Assembly: GCF_051900535.1 (NCBI RefSeq)
Contig: NZ_JBHZGI010000007.1
Coordinates: 1 to 64,000, forward strand
Origin: Frateuria_A sp051900535
GTDB taxonomy: Bacteria; Pseudomonadota; Gammaproteobacteria; Xanthomonadales; Rhodanobacteraceae
Direction of reading: 5' to 3'
DNA length: 64,000 nucleotides
Both the position numbers and the translations under genes were made by a program. The notes beneath the pieces were generated by a model. The model did no database searches and was not told the DNA's origin. It was given only the letters and a program-made list of their open reading frames with translations. Shown piece after piece: positions 21,382-31,682 of this stretch (position 1 is its first letter; every line of letters begins with the position of its first letter).

Positions 21382-24300
21382 TCAACGCTCCAGCCGGTAA
21401 TTGAGGCTCGCACGGCTGAATTCGGTGGCGTTCTGCACCTCGAGGTTCCAGCGCTGGCTGAGCCGGTAGCGCAGGGTGATCACCTGGCCCGGCTCGAACA
21501 GTCCCACGCCATAGCTCAGGTACAACCGCGGCGAGAGGTACTTGCCCACCGTGAAGGCCGACTCGCCGCCGAGCGCCTCGTTGCTCGACACGCCGATCTC
21601 GTCGATGCCCAGCCGGCTGCCGATGCTCTTGGCCAGCAGGTCGCCGGCGGCCGAGCCGAGCGCCTGCGCCGCGGCGCCGACCATGTTGCCCTCGCCGCCG
21701 CTGACCTGCGACAGCGGCTTGCCGGTGATCAGGTAGGAGAGCGCGTCGGACTGCTCCATCGGCGGGTTGGAAAACACGGTGAGGACCGGACGCTGCGCCG
21801 TGCCGGTGATCAGCAACCCGACCTCCTGGCCCTCGTCGATGGTGGCGTTGGGGTTGAGGCTGCGCACGGCGCGCAGGTCCAGGCCAGGGTTGTCGATCGG
21901 CGTGCCGGCGAACAGCAGCTTGCCCGCCTCGATGTGCAGGTCCTGGCCGTAGGCCTTGTAGGTGCCACTCACCGCGATCTGGCCCTGGCCGCGGGTGGCG
22001 CGGCCGGGCTCCTCGATCACCGTGAGCGTGCCGGCGAGCTTGCCGTCCAGGCCTTTGCCGGTCAGGTGCGCGCGGCGGCCGAGGTCGACCTTCACGCGTG
22101 CGAAGAGCGGCAGCTGCGCGGCGGCGGCTTCCTGTTCGCGCTCGTCGACCACGACCACATCGGACGATGCCTTGGTGGCGCCGCCGCCGGGCAGGCGATC
22201 GAGGTTCACGTCGGCACTGTCCAGCGCGACGTCGCCGGTGACGTGCACGCCCTGGACATCGCGTTGCACGCGCAGGTCGGGCGTGAGTGCCACCTGGGCC
22301 GCGGGGATGTCGGCCACGGTTACGTTCTGGCCGGTGAGCGTGATCGCGCTGGGCGTCTGGCCGGTGAATCCGTAGCTGCCCCCGATCACCAGCGTGCCCT
22401 TGCCTGAGCGCACGTGGCCGTCCAGTTCCAGGTGCTGCGCGTCGGGGGCGCGCAGCACCACCGCGCCATCGACGAGCTTGAGGCCCAGCGCGGGCACTTC
22501 GGCGGCGAAGCCATCGACGGTGGCCTGGCCGGTCACCACCGGTTGCGCCAGCGTGCCGGCGAAACCGAAGCGACCGTCGAGGCGGCCTCGCACGTTGGCC
22601 AGCTCACTGGTGAGCAGTTCCAGCGGGGCGAGGCTGTCGAGGTTCAGGGTGAGCTCGCCGCCAAGGGCCCGCGCATCGCCATCGATGGTCACGCGGCCGT
22701 CCAGCCGTCCATCGGCATTGAGCGCGGCATGGGCCTCCAGCTGCTGGTGGCCGGGAGCGAGCCTGGCGTCGACGGCAAGCCCGCGCCACGCCAGCAGCGG
22801 GCGTTGCGCCTGCTGGATGTAGGTGACCGAGCCCTGGTCGGAGGCGAGCGTGGCCTGGCCGCTGAGCGCGCCGGCGGCACTGCGCTTGAGCGTGCCTTCG
22901 CCATGCAGTTCGCCGTCGGCGCGCATGGGCAGGTCCGCGTAGCCGGCGGCGTTGAGCAGCAATGCCAGCGGCAGCGCGCGCAGGCGATAGCTGGCGGCAA
23001 GATTGCCGGTCTTGTCCTGCTTGCCCTGGACGCACAGCAGCGGGTCGCCGGCGGTGAGGCACAGCTGGGACAGTGCCAGCGCGCCATCCTGGTAGTCCAG
23101 CGTGGCCGGGTCCTGCAGCCGCCAGCGCGGCAGACCCTGGGGCTCCAGGTCCAGCCTGTCGAGGATGCCCTTCCAGTGATGCTGGTTCAGGCCGCCATGC
23201 AGGGCGAGTTGGGCGGAGAGCTGCCGGCCGTTCGCGTCGAGCGTGAGCGTGTGGGCCGCCTCGGTGCCATCGGCGTGCAGCGCCAGCGCGTCGAAGGCGA
23301 GGCCGCCGAGCCAGGCGTCGCGCGCGTCGATGTCGACATTGCCGCCGGGGCGGCTGATGTCCGGCACGTGCGCCTGCACATCGAGCCGGCCGATGCGCTG
23401 GGTGCCGTAGGCTATCGTGCTGCCGTGCACTTCGGCGTCGATCCCCAAGGCGGGCTGCATACCGGTCACGTGCACGTGCGCGTCGAGCCGACCGCTTGCA
23501 TCGGGCAGCCAGTCGGCCAGCGTCGCAATGGTCGCTTGCACCTGCACGTCGTTGCGCACCCCGGGCTTGCCTTCGACCGACAGCGTGCTGCGGCCGGAGG
23601 CGAGCGACAGCGTGCCATCCACCACTTCGTTGGGCGAGAGGTGCAGCTTGCCCTGGCCTCGCACGGCGCGGCCGCGCAGCCGACCGTCGAGGCGGGCGAG
23701 ATCCAGCGTGGCATCGGGATGGCCCGAGGGCAGGGTGCCGCGGGTCGTCAGTTGCGCGTCCAGCGCGCCGGCCCAGCCGGCGAAAAGCTGGCCCGGATCG
23801 AAATCCGCCGCCTCGGCCGCCAACTCCCAGCCGAACACCGGTTGCAGCGTGAGCGTGCCTTGCGCGTGCAGGTGGCCCTTGGGCTGGCGGACGTCCAGCG
23901 TGTGCAGGACCAGCTGTCGCGGCGTGCCGTCGGCGTTCACCGCCAATTGCGCGAGTTTGCCGGGCGGGCCGATCGCGATGTCCCCCTGCGCGTGGAACTG
24001 CGCCGTGCTGCCACGTACGTCCAGCTGGCCATGGCTGGCCAGCGGCTGGCCAGCCAGCTCGGCGGGCAGCTCCAGGTCCTGCCAGGACAGTTGCAGCGTG
24101 CCGGCGGGCGGTACGGCGTCGAGCTGGATCTGCCCGTGCGCCTGCAGTTGGCCCTTGATCTGCGGCGAGGTGAGGGTGAGCGTGTCCAGCGTGAGGCGGC
24201 TGCGGTCGTCGCTCAGCCGTGCCTTCAGTGGCGCCAGTTGCAGGCGCCACTGGTTGAGGTCGACGGTGCCGTTGAGCGCGCCATCACGACGGTCGCCCTT

Positions 24301-25128
24301 GCCGGTCAGGTCGAGCGCGAGGCTTTGCAGCGTGCTTTGGCCGAGCAGTGGCGCGGGGTCGAAGCGTGGCGCCTTGAGCGAGGCTGTCCAGGGCCAGGCG
24401 CCGCCTTGTTCGAGCTGGATCTGCCCATGCGCTGCCATCGGCTGGCTGAGCGCCAGGGCGAGCCGAGCGCGGGCGCCGTCGCTGTGCGCCTGCAACTGGC
24501 CGGCGTAGGTGGTGTCGCCCAGCGTCCAGGCGAAGCTGGCCTGGCCGCTGCCCTGCCAGGTGTCGCCGATGGCCAGCGTGCCATTCACGTCCGCGCGGCC
24601 CTGGGGCGATCGCAGGCGCAGCGCGCGGATGGCAATGCCCTGCGCGCTCCACTGCCCGGCAAGATCTAGCGTGTTGGCGGTGAACAGCGACTGCTTGCCC
24701 TGGTGGATGGCGACGTCGGCCACGTGCGCCCGGTCGACCTGGATCGCCAGCGGCGGATTGAGCGAGAGCGGTCCGCGGCTTTGTTCGTTCGGCGCGGGCG
24801 GTGGCAACGCGACGTCGACGCCCTGCACGTCGAGCATGCCGACGTGCAGTCGCTTGCCGAGCAGCGGCCAGAGACGCACGTCCAGCCTGGCGCTGGCCAC
24901 GCGTACCTCCAGGCCCTTGCCGTCGGCGTAGCGCAGGCCCTTGAGCTGCAGCGGGCCGGCGAGGCTGCCGCTCGATTGCTGCACGCTGAGCGCGCCATCG
25001 GTGAAGCCGCTGGCGCGGGCGAGCGCGAAGTGCAGGCCCGCGCCGGTGTCCAGCAGCCACCACAGGCCCAGCGCCAGTAGCAGGAGCAGGACCAGTACGG
25101 CGATGCCGATGCGCTTGAGCCATTTCAT
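21382..25128 (-). CDS. tamB: Translocation and assembly module protein TamB
   Basis: 1248 aa, inner-membrane-anchored periplasmic protein of the TamB/AsmA-like group that spans to the outer membrane and works with TamA in outer-membrane protein assembly or phospholipid transport. The N-terminal anchor MKWLKRIGIAVLVLLLLLALGLWWLL is followed by about 1000 residues of repeated beta-strand pattern, and the C-terminal DUF490 part ends in SYGVGLFEPGQVITLRYRLSQ and YRLER. Length is normal. tamA lies 136 bp upstream on the same strand, the usual tamAB order. Confidence 0.92.
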   Translation of the reverse strand: MKWLKRIGIAVLVLLLLLALGLWWLLDTGAGLHFALARASGFTDGALSVQQSSGSLAGPLQLKGLRYADGKGLEVRVASARLDVRLWPLLGKRLHVGMLDVQGVDVALPPPAPNEQSRGPLSLNPPLAIQVDRAHVADVAIHQGKQSLFTANTLDLAGQWSAQGIAIRALRLRSPQGRADVNGTLAIGDTWQGSGQASFAWTLGDTTYAGQLQAHSDGARARLALALSQPMAAHGQIQLEQGGAWPWTASLKAPRFDPAPLLGQSTLQSLALDLTGKGDRRDGALNGTVDLNQWRLQLAPLKARLSDDRSRLTLDTLTLTSPQIKGQLQAHGQIQLDAVPPAGTLQLSWQDLELPAELAGQPLASHGQLDVRGSTAQFHAQGDIAIGPPGKLAQLAVNADGTPRQLVLHTLDVRQPKGHLHAQGTLTLQPVFGWELAAEAADFDPGQLFAGWAGALDAQLTTRGTLPSGHPDATLDLARLDGRLRGRAVRGQGKLHLSPNEVVDGTLSLASGRSTLSVEGKPGVRNDVQVQATIATLADWLPDASGRLDAHVHVTGMQPALGIDAEVHGSTIAYGTQRIGRLDVQAHVPDISRPGGNVDIDARDAWLGGLAFDALALHADGTEAAHTLTLDANGRQLSAQLALHGGLNQHHWKGILDRLDLEPQGLPRWRLQDPATLDYQDGALALSQLCLTAGDPLLCVQGKQDKTGNLAASYRLRALPLALLLNAAGYADLPMRADGELHGEGTLKRSAAGALSGQATLASDQGSVTYIQQAQRPLLAWRGLAVDARLAPGHQQLEAHAALNADGRLDGRVTIDGDARALGGELTLNLDSLAPLELLTSELANVRGRLDGRFGFAGTLAQPVVTGQATVDGFAAEVPALGLKLVDGAVVLRAPDAQHLELDGHVRSGKGTLVIGGSYGFTGQTPSAITLTGQNVTVADIPAAQVALTPDLRVQRDVQGVHVTGDVALDSADVNLDRLPGGGATKASSDVVVVDEREQEAAAAQLPLFARVKVDLGRRAHLTGKGLDGKLAGTLTVIEEPGRATRGQGQIAVSGTYKAYGQDLHIEAGKLLFAGTPIDNPGLDLRAVRSLNPNATIDEGQEVGLLITGTAQRPVLTVFSNPPMEQSDALSYLITGKPLSQVSGGEGNMVGAAAQALGSAAGDLLAKSIGSRLGIDEIGVSSNEALGGESAFTVGKYLSPRLYLSYGVGLFEPGQVITLRYRLSQRWNLEVQNATEFSRASLNYRLER

Positions 25129-25264
25129 GCGCGTTGCCCGCCGTCGCTACAGCCCGGCACTCGAGCCGCGCCCGCGGGGTTTCCCCCTCCGACCTGCAGG
25201 CCCCGTCCCCCGCGTGCGGGGAAGGGACCGATGGCGTGCATCGCGTGGAGGAGGCCGGTGCGCA

Positions 25265-27022
25265 TCACAGGTCCGGTCCTATCACCACGTGCAGCTGGAT
25301 TCCGTGGGCATGGTCGTCGCGGATCGGCGTACCCACGTCCACGCGGATCATTCCCACCGGCGACAGCCAGCGCACGCCCAGGCCCGCACCCAGGCGCGGC
25401 CGGTAATCGGTGCCGTTGAACGCGTTGCCGGCGTCGACGAAGGCGGCCATGCCCCAGTTGCGCGTGAAGTAGTGTTCGACCTCGGTGCTCGCCACCAGCA
25501 GGTTGCGGCCGCCGATGACGCGGTCGAAGCTGTTGCGCGGGCCGATCGCCTGGTAGCCGTAGCCGCGCACGGAACGGTCGCCGCCGGCGAAGAAGCGCAG
25601 CTGCGGTGGCAGGTCAGAGAAGTCCCCGGTGGAGGTGATGCCGGCGCTGGCGCGCAGGATCAGCCGGTCGTTCCGGGTGAAGGCATCGATCCATTTCGCG
25701 TCGGCGGCCAACTGGCTGAACCGGGTGTCCGACAGCAGCGAACCGGCGGTGCTGCGTGCATACACGTTGAGCGACCAGCCATGCCGCACGAACGTGGGAT
25801 TGTCGCCGTGCTTCTTCGACAGCGACGCTTCGGCGAACACCAGCTTGCTTCGGCCGCGTTCGATGCCCGGGGTATTGTCCGGCTCGTTACCGCGCTTGCC
25901 GACGGTGAACGTGCCGATCAATGCGTGCGCGCCCACGGTGCGCGTCCAGCCGTGCCACAGGTCGGCCTGGTTGCCGACCAGTTCGAGCGTGCGCGATTGC
26001 GAGGTGACCGTGTCGGCGTCGCGGAAGTTGACGCCGAAGTTCAGGCTGCGCTGCTCGCCGCCCGGGAGCGGGATCATGTACAGCGAGGACAGCGTCTTCA
26101 GCCGCTGCGCCAGCACCAGCTCGTTCGTCCATTTGTGCCCGCGGCTGTTGATCCAGCGTCGCTCCAGCCCCGCCCGCACGCCGAAGCCGGTGTCGGTGCC
26201 GAAGAACGGGCCGCCGGTGTACACGCTGCGCTTGGCCGGTTGCAGCTCGACCTGCACGTCGACGGTGCGGCCTGTGTCGTCCACGTCCGGCCGCACGTTC
26301 ACCACCGAGAAGTAGTCGGCGCCGTTGAGCGCCTGTTGCAGGCGCAGCAGATCCGTCTGGTCGAAGTAGTCGCCCCGCTTGAAGGGCACGTAGCGTTCGA
26401 GGAAGCCCGGTTCGAACTGCGAGCCCGTGAACTGCACAGCGCCGAAGCGGTAGCGCGGCCCGGCCTGCCATGCCAGGTCGACTACGGCGCTGTGGTCGGC
26501 GCGCGTCACCTGCACGGTGTGCGTGACGAGCTTCGCGCCGAGGAATCCGTTGGCGGTCAGCGCGCCGCCGACGTCGTCGCGTGCCTTCGCGTAGGCGCCA
26601 TGGTCGAGCACCTTGCCCTTGAGGCGTTCCACGGCGCGTTCGGCCCGGCGGATCGCCGGGATCGCAAGCGCCGCGTCGTCGAGCTTCACGCGCACCCCGG
26701 TGATGCGCACCGGCTCGCCCGGCTTGACCGTCAGCGTGACCTGCCAGTCGTCCGTGCCGGTGCGGGTCAGCGCGCCCTGCACGCTGGCCTCGTAGTAGCC
26801 GTAGGGTTCCAGGGCTTCGCGCGCCTCGTCGGGCGCGTCGTCGTACAGGCGGCGGATCTGCGCCTCGCTGACCGGCCTGTTCGCATACTGCGACAGCGTC
26901 AGGCTGGCCTGCACCGCGGACTTCAGCGGATCGTCGACGCCCTTGATGGTCAAGCGCACGCCTGCATGCGCCGCCAGCGGCAGCAGCAGGAGCAAGGCGA
27001 TCAGGCGTCGGAGGCGGCGCAT
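25265..27022 (-). CDS. tamA: Translocation and assembly module outer-membrane protein TamA
   Basis: 585 aa, Omp85 family. A signal peptide (MRRLRRLIALLLLLPLAAHA) is followed by POTRA domains (about residues 22-250, with YGYYEASVQ and GALTANGFLGAK) and a 16-stranded barrel. The barrel has the conserved FFAGGDRSVRGYGYQAIGP segment (about residue 445), which includes the lid-lock type R-G motif, and ends GVRWLSPVGMIRVDVGTP...IGPDL. It partners TamB encoded downstream. Confidence 0.92.
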   Translation of the reverse strand: MRRLRRLIALLLLLPLAAHAGVRLTIKGVDDPLKSAVQASLTLSQYANRPVSEAQIRRLYDDAPDEAREALEPYGYYEASVQGALTRTGTDDWQVTLTVKPGEPVRITGVRVKLDDAALAIPAIRRAERAVERLKGKVLDHGAYAKARDDVGGALTANGFLGAKLVTHTVQVTRADHSAVVDLAWQAGPRYRFGAVQFTGSQFEPGFLERYVPFKRGDYFDQTDLLRLQQALNGADYFSVVNVRPDVDDTGRTVDVQVELQPAKRSVYTGGPFFGTDTGFGVRAGLERRWINSRGHKWTNELVLAQRLKTLSSLYMIPLPGGEQRSLNFGVNFRDADTVTSQSRTLELVGNQADLWHGWTRTVGAHALIGTFTVGKRGNEPDNTPGIERGRSKLVFAEASLSKKHGDNPTFVRHGWSLNVYARSTAGSLLSDTRFSQLAADAKWIDAFTRNDRLILRASAGITSTGDFSDLPPQLRFFAGGDRSVRGYGYQAIGPRNSFDRVIGGRNLLVASTEVEHYFTRNWGMAAFVDAGNAFNGTDYRPRLGAGLGVRWLSPVGMIRVDVGTPIRDDHAHGIQLHVVIGPDL

Positions 27023-27111
27023 GTGGTGGGGGACGTCCCTGTGCGGAGGCCTGCGGGGCGCTCCAGCTTAGCGACGGCGATGTTGCCGTCGCATAAACGT
27101 TCCACCGGGTC

Positions 27112-29712
27112 TCAGCCGACCTTGTCGCCGGCCTTGTGCGCAATCCAGGCGCCGACGACGGCCGAGAAATACGGGATCGACTGCGCCGCCAGGATGAACA
27201 TCCACAACGTGCCTTCGATATAGCGAGTGCCGAAGGAGAGTCCCATTCCGACGATGCACAACACCAGTGCGCACGCCATGAGCAACTCCTCGCGCACCGG
27301 CGCGAAGGCGGCGAAACCCGATTCACCCAGGCGCCGGCTCTTGGCCGTCACCACGAACGCGGTCTTCTCGCGGGTGAGGCCATGCAGGATGCCGCGCGCG
27401 ATCGCATGCGAAAGTCCCATGCTGGCGACCGAGGCCATCAGCGTGTCGTACCAACCGCACGGCACGCGCGCGCGGTAGAGCACGATGCCGAAGATGGCCT
27501 TGGCGAAGAAGAATCCGATCACCGGGATCAGGAACAGCTGCATCGGCAGGCTGAAGTACTGCGGGTAGGCGACCATGCCGGCGGTCCAGAACAGCGCCAT
27601 CAAGGTAAAGATCAGGTGCAGCGCGTCGGCGAACCAGCTGAACCAGCCGGTGAGGAAGTGGAAGCGCTGGCCAAGGGACAGCGGCCCCCGTTGGGTCATC
27701 CAGTCCCAGCGTCCTTTCAGGATCTGCATGGCGCCGAACGCCCAGCGGTAGCGCTGACTCTTGTAGGCCTTGAAGTCGGCCGGGGTGAGGCCCTTGCCCA
27801 TCAGTTCGTCGACGTAGACCAGCTCGTAGCCGGCGTGCATCAGGCGCAGGCCGAGTTCGGCGTCCTCGCAGATGGTCCACTCCGACCAGCCGCCGGTGCC
27901 TTCCAGCGCGCTGCGGCGGACCATGGTCATGGTGCCGTGCTGGATGATCGCGTTGCGCTCGTTGCGATGGTGCATGCCGATGCGGAAGAAGCCGTCGAAC
28001 TCCCACGCGGTCATGCGGCGGAAACGGTTGTGCTCGAAGTCGCGGTGCGCCTGCGGGCACTGCACCACTGCCACCTTCGGGTCGTGGAAGTAGCCGGTCA
28101 GGGTGGACAGCCAGTCCTCGCGCACCACGTAGTCGGCATCGATCACCGCCACCACTTCGGCGCGCGGGTCGGTTTCCTTCAGGCCGAAGTTGAGCGCGCC
28201 GGCCTTGAAGCCCGGCCACGGCTCCAGGTGGAAGAAGCGGAAGCGCTTGCCCAGCTGCTCGCAATAGGCCTGCACCGGCTTCCACACGTCCGGGTTCTTG
28301 GTGTTGTTGTCGATCACCAGGACTTCGAAGTTCTCGTAGTCCAGCACCGCCAGCGAGTCGAGCGTGGCGATCACCATCTCCGGCGGCTCGTTGTAGCAGG
28401 CCAGGTGGATCGACACGAACGGCTGCTTTTCCGGCCGGTCGGGCTTGAGCATGGCCGCGTGGCGCTGCCAGCCCCGGCGCCAAAGCACCTCGGTGAACTC
28501 GAAGCCGTTGATGAGCAGGATCGCAAGGATCGCCACCTGCGCCGGGAACAGCAGGACCAGCATGGTCCAGTCGATCCAGCTCAGGTAGAAATTGAACGGC
28601 AGGGTGGCCGACCACACGATCAGGCCGCAGGCGAGCTGGATCAGCAGGCAGAAGAACAGTCGGCCCATCAGCCTGAAGCGCGCGAACTTGCGCGCGAACC
28701 AGATCATCGGGATCAGCGCGAGCAGGCTGGCCGCCAGTGCCTTCCACGGCCAGGCGGTGTCCTCGGTCACCGGGCCGGTGAACGGGAACTTCTGCTGGCG
28801 GTCGGCGTTGAAGGTGCCCCAGTAGGCGCCGGTGCGACCTTCGCCCAGGTTTTCCTTCCACGGCTGGTCGAAGGCTTCGAGCAGGTAATAGTCGATGTTC
28901 CGCGCCTTGGCCGCATTGAGCCAGTCGCGGATGAAGATCGCCTCGTTGGAGATCGACGGATCGGCATACTCGTGGCGGTCGCCGTTGGACGGCCAGCCGA
29001 TCTCGCCCACCACCACGGGCTTGTCAGGGTAGTGCTGGACGATGTTGTCGTAGGCGCCCAGCGCCGCGTCCACTGCGTCCTTGCGCGCGATGCCGTTCCA
29101 GAACGGGAACAGGTGGATGGTGACGAAGTCGACGTGATCCCCCAGTTCCGGATACTTCAGCCAGATGTAGTCCGGCTCGGCGATCGACACCGGCTGGCGG
29201 ATTGCCGCGCGGGCGCGATCGAGGTAGTCCTCCATCTGCTCGATGGTCAGGTCGCCGCGGAACAGCACCTCGTTGCCGATGATCACCCGGTGGATCGTCT
29301 CCGGGTAGCGCCGCGCCAGCGCGATCACCGTCTCCAGTTCCTTCTCGTTGTTGATCAGGCGCGTGTCGATGTTGGCGCCGGCCATCACCTTCAGCCCTTC
29401 CTTCTCGGCCAGGCGATAGACCTGCGGGTTTTCGAGCGTCGAGTAGGTGCGGACGCGCGGGGTGTAGCGGCGCAGCAGCTTCAGGTCCGCGTCGATTTCC
29501 TCGTCGGACGGAAAGTCCTGCTTGAGCGGGTTCTGGTAGCGCTGGAACACCGACACCGAGAAGCCGCTGATCGGCCCGTGGAAGTCCTCCGGGCCATGCG
29601 GCCGGTTGCCCCACCACCACAGCGCGATATTGAGCGCGGCCACGATCAGCGCGAGCAGGACGGCCGCAAGCAGCGGGTGCCGGCCGTCGTGGGTGGGTGC
29701 TGTGGCGCTCAA
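27112..29712 (-). CDS. GH17-GT2 fusion, NdvB-type beta-(1,3)-glucan synthase
   Basis: 866 aa from a TTG at 29712 (LSATAPTHD) behind GGGGAACG; another TTG at 29748 is possible and no ATG is available. After an N-terminal membrane segment comes a periplasmic GH17 domain with IIGNEVLFRGDL (acid/base Glu) and VVVGEIGWPSNG (nucleophile Glu). Two membrane segments follow, then a cytoplasmic GT2 domain (HLACYNEPPEMV, IDADYVV, ICEDAELGLRLM, QRYRWAFGAM) and several C-terminal membrane helices. Pseudomonas aeruginosa NdvB has this plan and makes periplasmic cyclic beta-1,3-glucans linked to biofilm antibiotic tolerance. Same role inferred here. Confidence 0.85.
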   Translation of the reverse strand: MSATAPTHDGRHPLLAAVLLALIVAALNIALWWWGNRPHGPEDFHGPISGFSVSVFQRYQNPLKQDFPSDEEIDADLKLLRRYTPRVRTYSTLENPQVYRLAEKEGLKVMAGANIDTRLINNEKELETVIALARRYPETIHRVIIGNEVLFRGDLTIEQMEDYLDRARAAIRQPVSIAEPDYIWLKYPELGDHVDFVTIHLFPFWNGIARKDAVDAALGAYDNIVQHYPDKPVVVGEIGWPSNGDRHEYADPSISNEAIFIRDWLNAAKARNIDYYLLEAFDQPWKENLGEGRTGAYWGTFNADRQQKFPFTGPVTEDTAWPWKALAASLLALIPMIWFARKFARFRLMGRLFFCLLIQLACGLIVWSATLPFNFYLSWIDWTMLVLLFPAQVAILAILLINGFEFTEVLWRRGWQRHAAMLKPDRPEKQPFVSIHLACYNEPPEMVIATLDSLAVLDYENFEVLVIDNNTKNPDVWKPVQAYCEQLGKRFRFFHLEPWPGFKAGALNFGLKETDPRAEVVAVIDADYVVREDWLSTLTGYFHDPKVAVVQCPQAHRDFEHNRFRRMTAWEFDGFFRIGMHHRNERNAIIQHGTMTMVRRSALEGTGGWSEWTICEDAELGLRLMHAGYELVYVDELMGKGLTPADFKAYKSQRYRWAFGAMQILKGRWDWMTQRGPLSLGQRFHFLTGWFSWFADALHLIFTLMALFWTAGMVAYPQYFSLPMQLFLIPVIGFFFAKAIFGIVLYRARVPCGWYDTLMASVASMGLSHAIARGILHGLTREKTAFVVTAKSRRLGESGFAAFAPVREELLMACALVLCIVGMGLSFGTRYIEGTLWMFILAAQSIPYFSAVVGAWIAHKAGDKVG

Positions 29713-29911
29713 AAACGTTCCCCGTCGGACGCCTCCATTTGAGGCCAAGTTAGCCCGCGGAGCTTAACGACCCGGGGGAGATGGCTCAATAAAGGCCTTG
29801 CGGGGTGGTCAGCGCGAGGTCAGCCGATCGGGACCACGGGTTGGCCCACAGGTGTCTGCGCGTATCTCGGTGCTCGCGGCGTCCAGGTCCCGGATAGCGG
29901 AATCCAGGACA

Positions 29912-30316
29912 TCAGAACAGGGGCCAATCTCCGAGCAACGTCAGCAACACCCGGCCTGCGGCCTCGCCATCGACCCAGTCCGCGGCGCCGGCCAGCCCGG
30001 AACGCAGGCCCGGCAGGCCCGCGATCGAGGCGAGGCCGGCAATCTTGCAGCCGAAGTGCTGTGCCACGCGACGCCAGACCTGTTTGTTGGAGGTGTCCGG
30101 CGCCTGCTCGAACTGCACGCGCAACAACCATGGCGCCGTGGTCTCGCCCACCGCCGCACACATCTTCTCGATCAGCCACGGCTCGGCCTGGCTGCCGCGG
30201 GTGCGCCAGTTGCTCACCGTCTGGTTCTTCACCCCCAGCGCGTGCGCGGCCGCACTGTCCGCGTGCACGGCCAGGGCCTGCTTGTACTTCGCCAGTAGCT
30301 CGAGCGTCGCGCTCAT
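29912..30316 (-). CDS. DUF3693-like helix-turn-helix regulator
   Basis: 134 aa from ATG 30316. The N-terminal half is a Cro/CI-type DNA-binding domain: LELLAKYKQALAVHADSAAA, then HALGVKNQTVSNWRTRGSQ as the turn and recognition helix. The pattern matches DUF3693-type phage-like regulators common in Xanthomonadales. The C-terminal half is Gly/Ala-rich with no known domain. It diverges from the export operon at 30405 with only 88 bp between the starts, so a role as the local regulator is plausible but not shown. Confidence 0.7.
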   Translation of the reverse strand: MSATLELLAKYKQALAVHADSAAAHALGVKNQTVSNWRTRGSQAEPWLIEKMCAAVGETTAPWLLRVQFEQAPDTSNKQVWRRVAQHFGCKIAGLASIAGLPGLRSGLAGAADWVDGEAAGRVLLTLLGDWPLF

Positions 30317-30404
30317 ATCCCCATCCTGTTGACTTTTATCCTCACCATGAGGAAACCTGAAAAAAGGGAACGGTCCTCGGGGGAGGATCGTAAGGGGCAG
30401 GGAC

Positions 30405-31682
30405 GTGTCAGGGGAATCGCTGTTTCGGCGCGAAGTGCTGGAAGCACGGCAAGGCAGCTGGCTGGGCGGCATCGCCGTGGCCGCTCCACTGTCGCGCTGG
30501 CTCGTGGCCGCGCTAGCGCTCGCGCTGGGTGCCAGCATCGTCCTGCTCCTGGTTTTCGGGCATTACACGCGGCGCGAGAGTGTCGTAGGCCAGCTCGTCC
30601 CCAGCGCCGGCCTGCTGAACGTGGCTGCACCGACCGCGGGCACGATCAGCCGTGTCGTGGTCAGTGACGGACAGAGCGTCAAGGCGGGCGATGTCCTGCT
30701 CGAACTGACCAGCGCGCAGGACAGCAGCGTGCTCGGCGACACACATGCGCTGGTCGGTCGCCAGCTCGACCAGCAGCGCGCGGGCCTGGAGGCCGATCTC
30801 CGGACGCAGGAGAAACTTGCTGTCCAACAGGCCGATGCCATGCGCGACAAGGCTCGGCTGCTGCAGGCGCAACTGGACCAGGTCAGTGGCCAGATCGGCC
30901 TGCAACAACAACAGGCGTCCAGCGCCGAGCAATTGCTGGAGCGCATCCGTCCGCTTGGCGGCAAGGGCTACGTCTCCGCGCTGCAGATCCAGCAGCAGGA
31001 GGCTTCGGTCATCGAGGCCAAAACGCAATACAAGGCCCTGGTCCGCCAGCAGCTGGATGTTCGCCAGCAACTGCAGGCGGTCCGGGAGCAGCTGGAGCAG
31101 CTCCCGCTGGACACCGCCACGCGACGCAACGAGACCGAACGCCAGCTGGCAACGATCAGCCAGTCGATCGCCCAGAACGAGGTGCAACGAGCCGTCGTAT
31201 TGCGCGCTCCGCGCGACGGCGTCGTGTCGGCGGTGCTGTTCAAGCCTGGGCAGATGGTCAATGCGGCGCAGCCGCTGCTGTCGATCCTGCCGCACGGCTC
31301 CCGTCTGCAGGCGCAGCTGCTGGTGCCCAGCCGCGCGATCGGCTTCATCGAGCCGGGCAGCCGCGTGGTGCTGCGGTACCAGGCATTTCCCTACCAGAAA
31401 TTCGGCCAGCAGTACGGACACGTGACGGATGTGTCGCGCAGCGCGCTGTCGCCGGCGGACGTAGGTGCGCTGGTCGGCCAGCAGGCGCACGAACCCCTTT
31501 ACAGGGTGCAGGTCGACCTGGATCGGCAGACGGTGTCGGCCTACGGAAAGGCCGAGTCACTCAAGCCCGGCATGGCGCTCGAGGCGGACATCCTGATGGA
31601 GCGGCGCCGGTTGATCGAGTGGGTGTTCGAACCGTTGTACGGCATCGGGCACCGTTTGTCCGCGGAGGCAGCGCATGGCTGA
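30405..31682 (+). CDS. HlyD-family periplasmic adaptor for peptide export
   Basis: 425 aa, GTG start at 30405 behind AAGGGGC. One inner-membrane helix near residues 25-48 (LVAALALALGASIVLLLVFGHY), a lipoyl/biotinyl-like half (AAPTAGTISRVVVSDGQSVKAGDVLLEL), a long coiled-coil region (about residues 100-250), the second half lipoyl (RAPRDGVVSAVLFKPGQMV) and a beta-barrel part. This is the membrane fusion protein of type I secretion, bridging the ABC exporter to an outer-membrane TolC, which is not in this cluster. It overlaps the transporter gene by 8 nt. Analogous to RaxA or CvaA. Confidence 0.88.
   Translation: MSGESLFRREVLEARQGSWLGGIAVAAPLSRWLVAALALALGASIVLLLVFGHYTRRESVVGQLVPSAGLLNVAAPTAGTISRVVVSDGQSVKAGDVLLELTSAQDSSVLGDTHALVGRQLDQQRAGLEADLRTQEKLAVQQADAMRDKARLLQAQLDQVSGQIGLQQQQASSAEQLLERIRPLGGKGYVSALQIQQQEASVIEAKTQYKALVRQQLDVRQQLQAVREQLEQLPLDTATRRNETERQLATISQSIAQNEVQRAVVLRAPRDGVVSAVLFKPGQMVNAAQPLLSILPHGSRLQAQLLVPSRAIGFIEPGSRVVLRYQAFPYQKFGQQYGHVTDVSRSALSPADVGALVGQQAHEPLYRVQVDLDRQTVSAYGKAESLKPGMALEADILMERRRLIEWVFEPLYGIGHRLSAEAAHG

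Noticed and set aside
25191..25225. GC-rich palindrome between tamA and tamB as another copy of the repeat family
   Set aside because: It lacks the CTCTCCCC core and the CCCCTCACC arm; it is a CCCCCGC-GT-GCGGGG hairpin.
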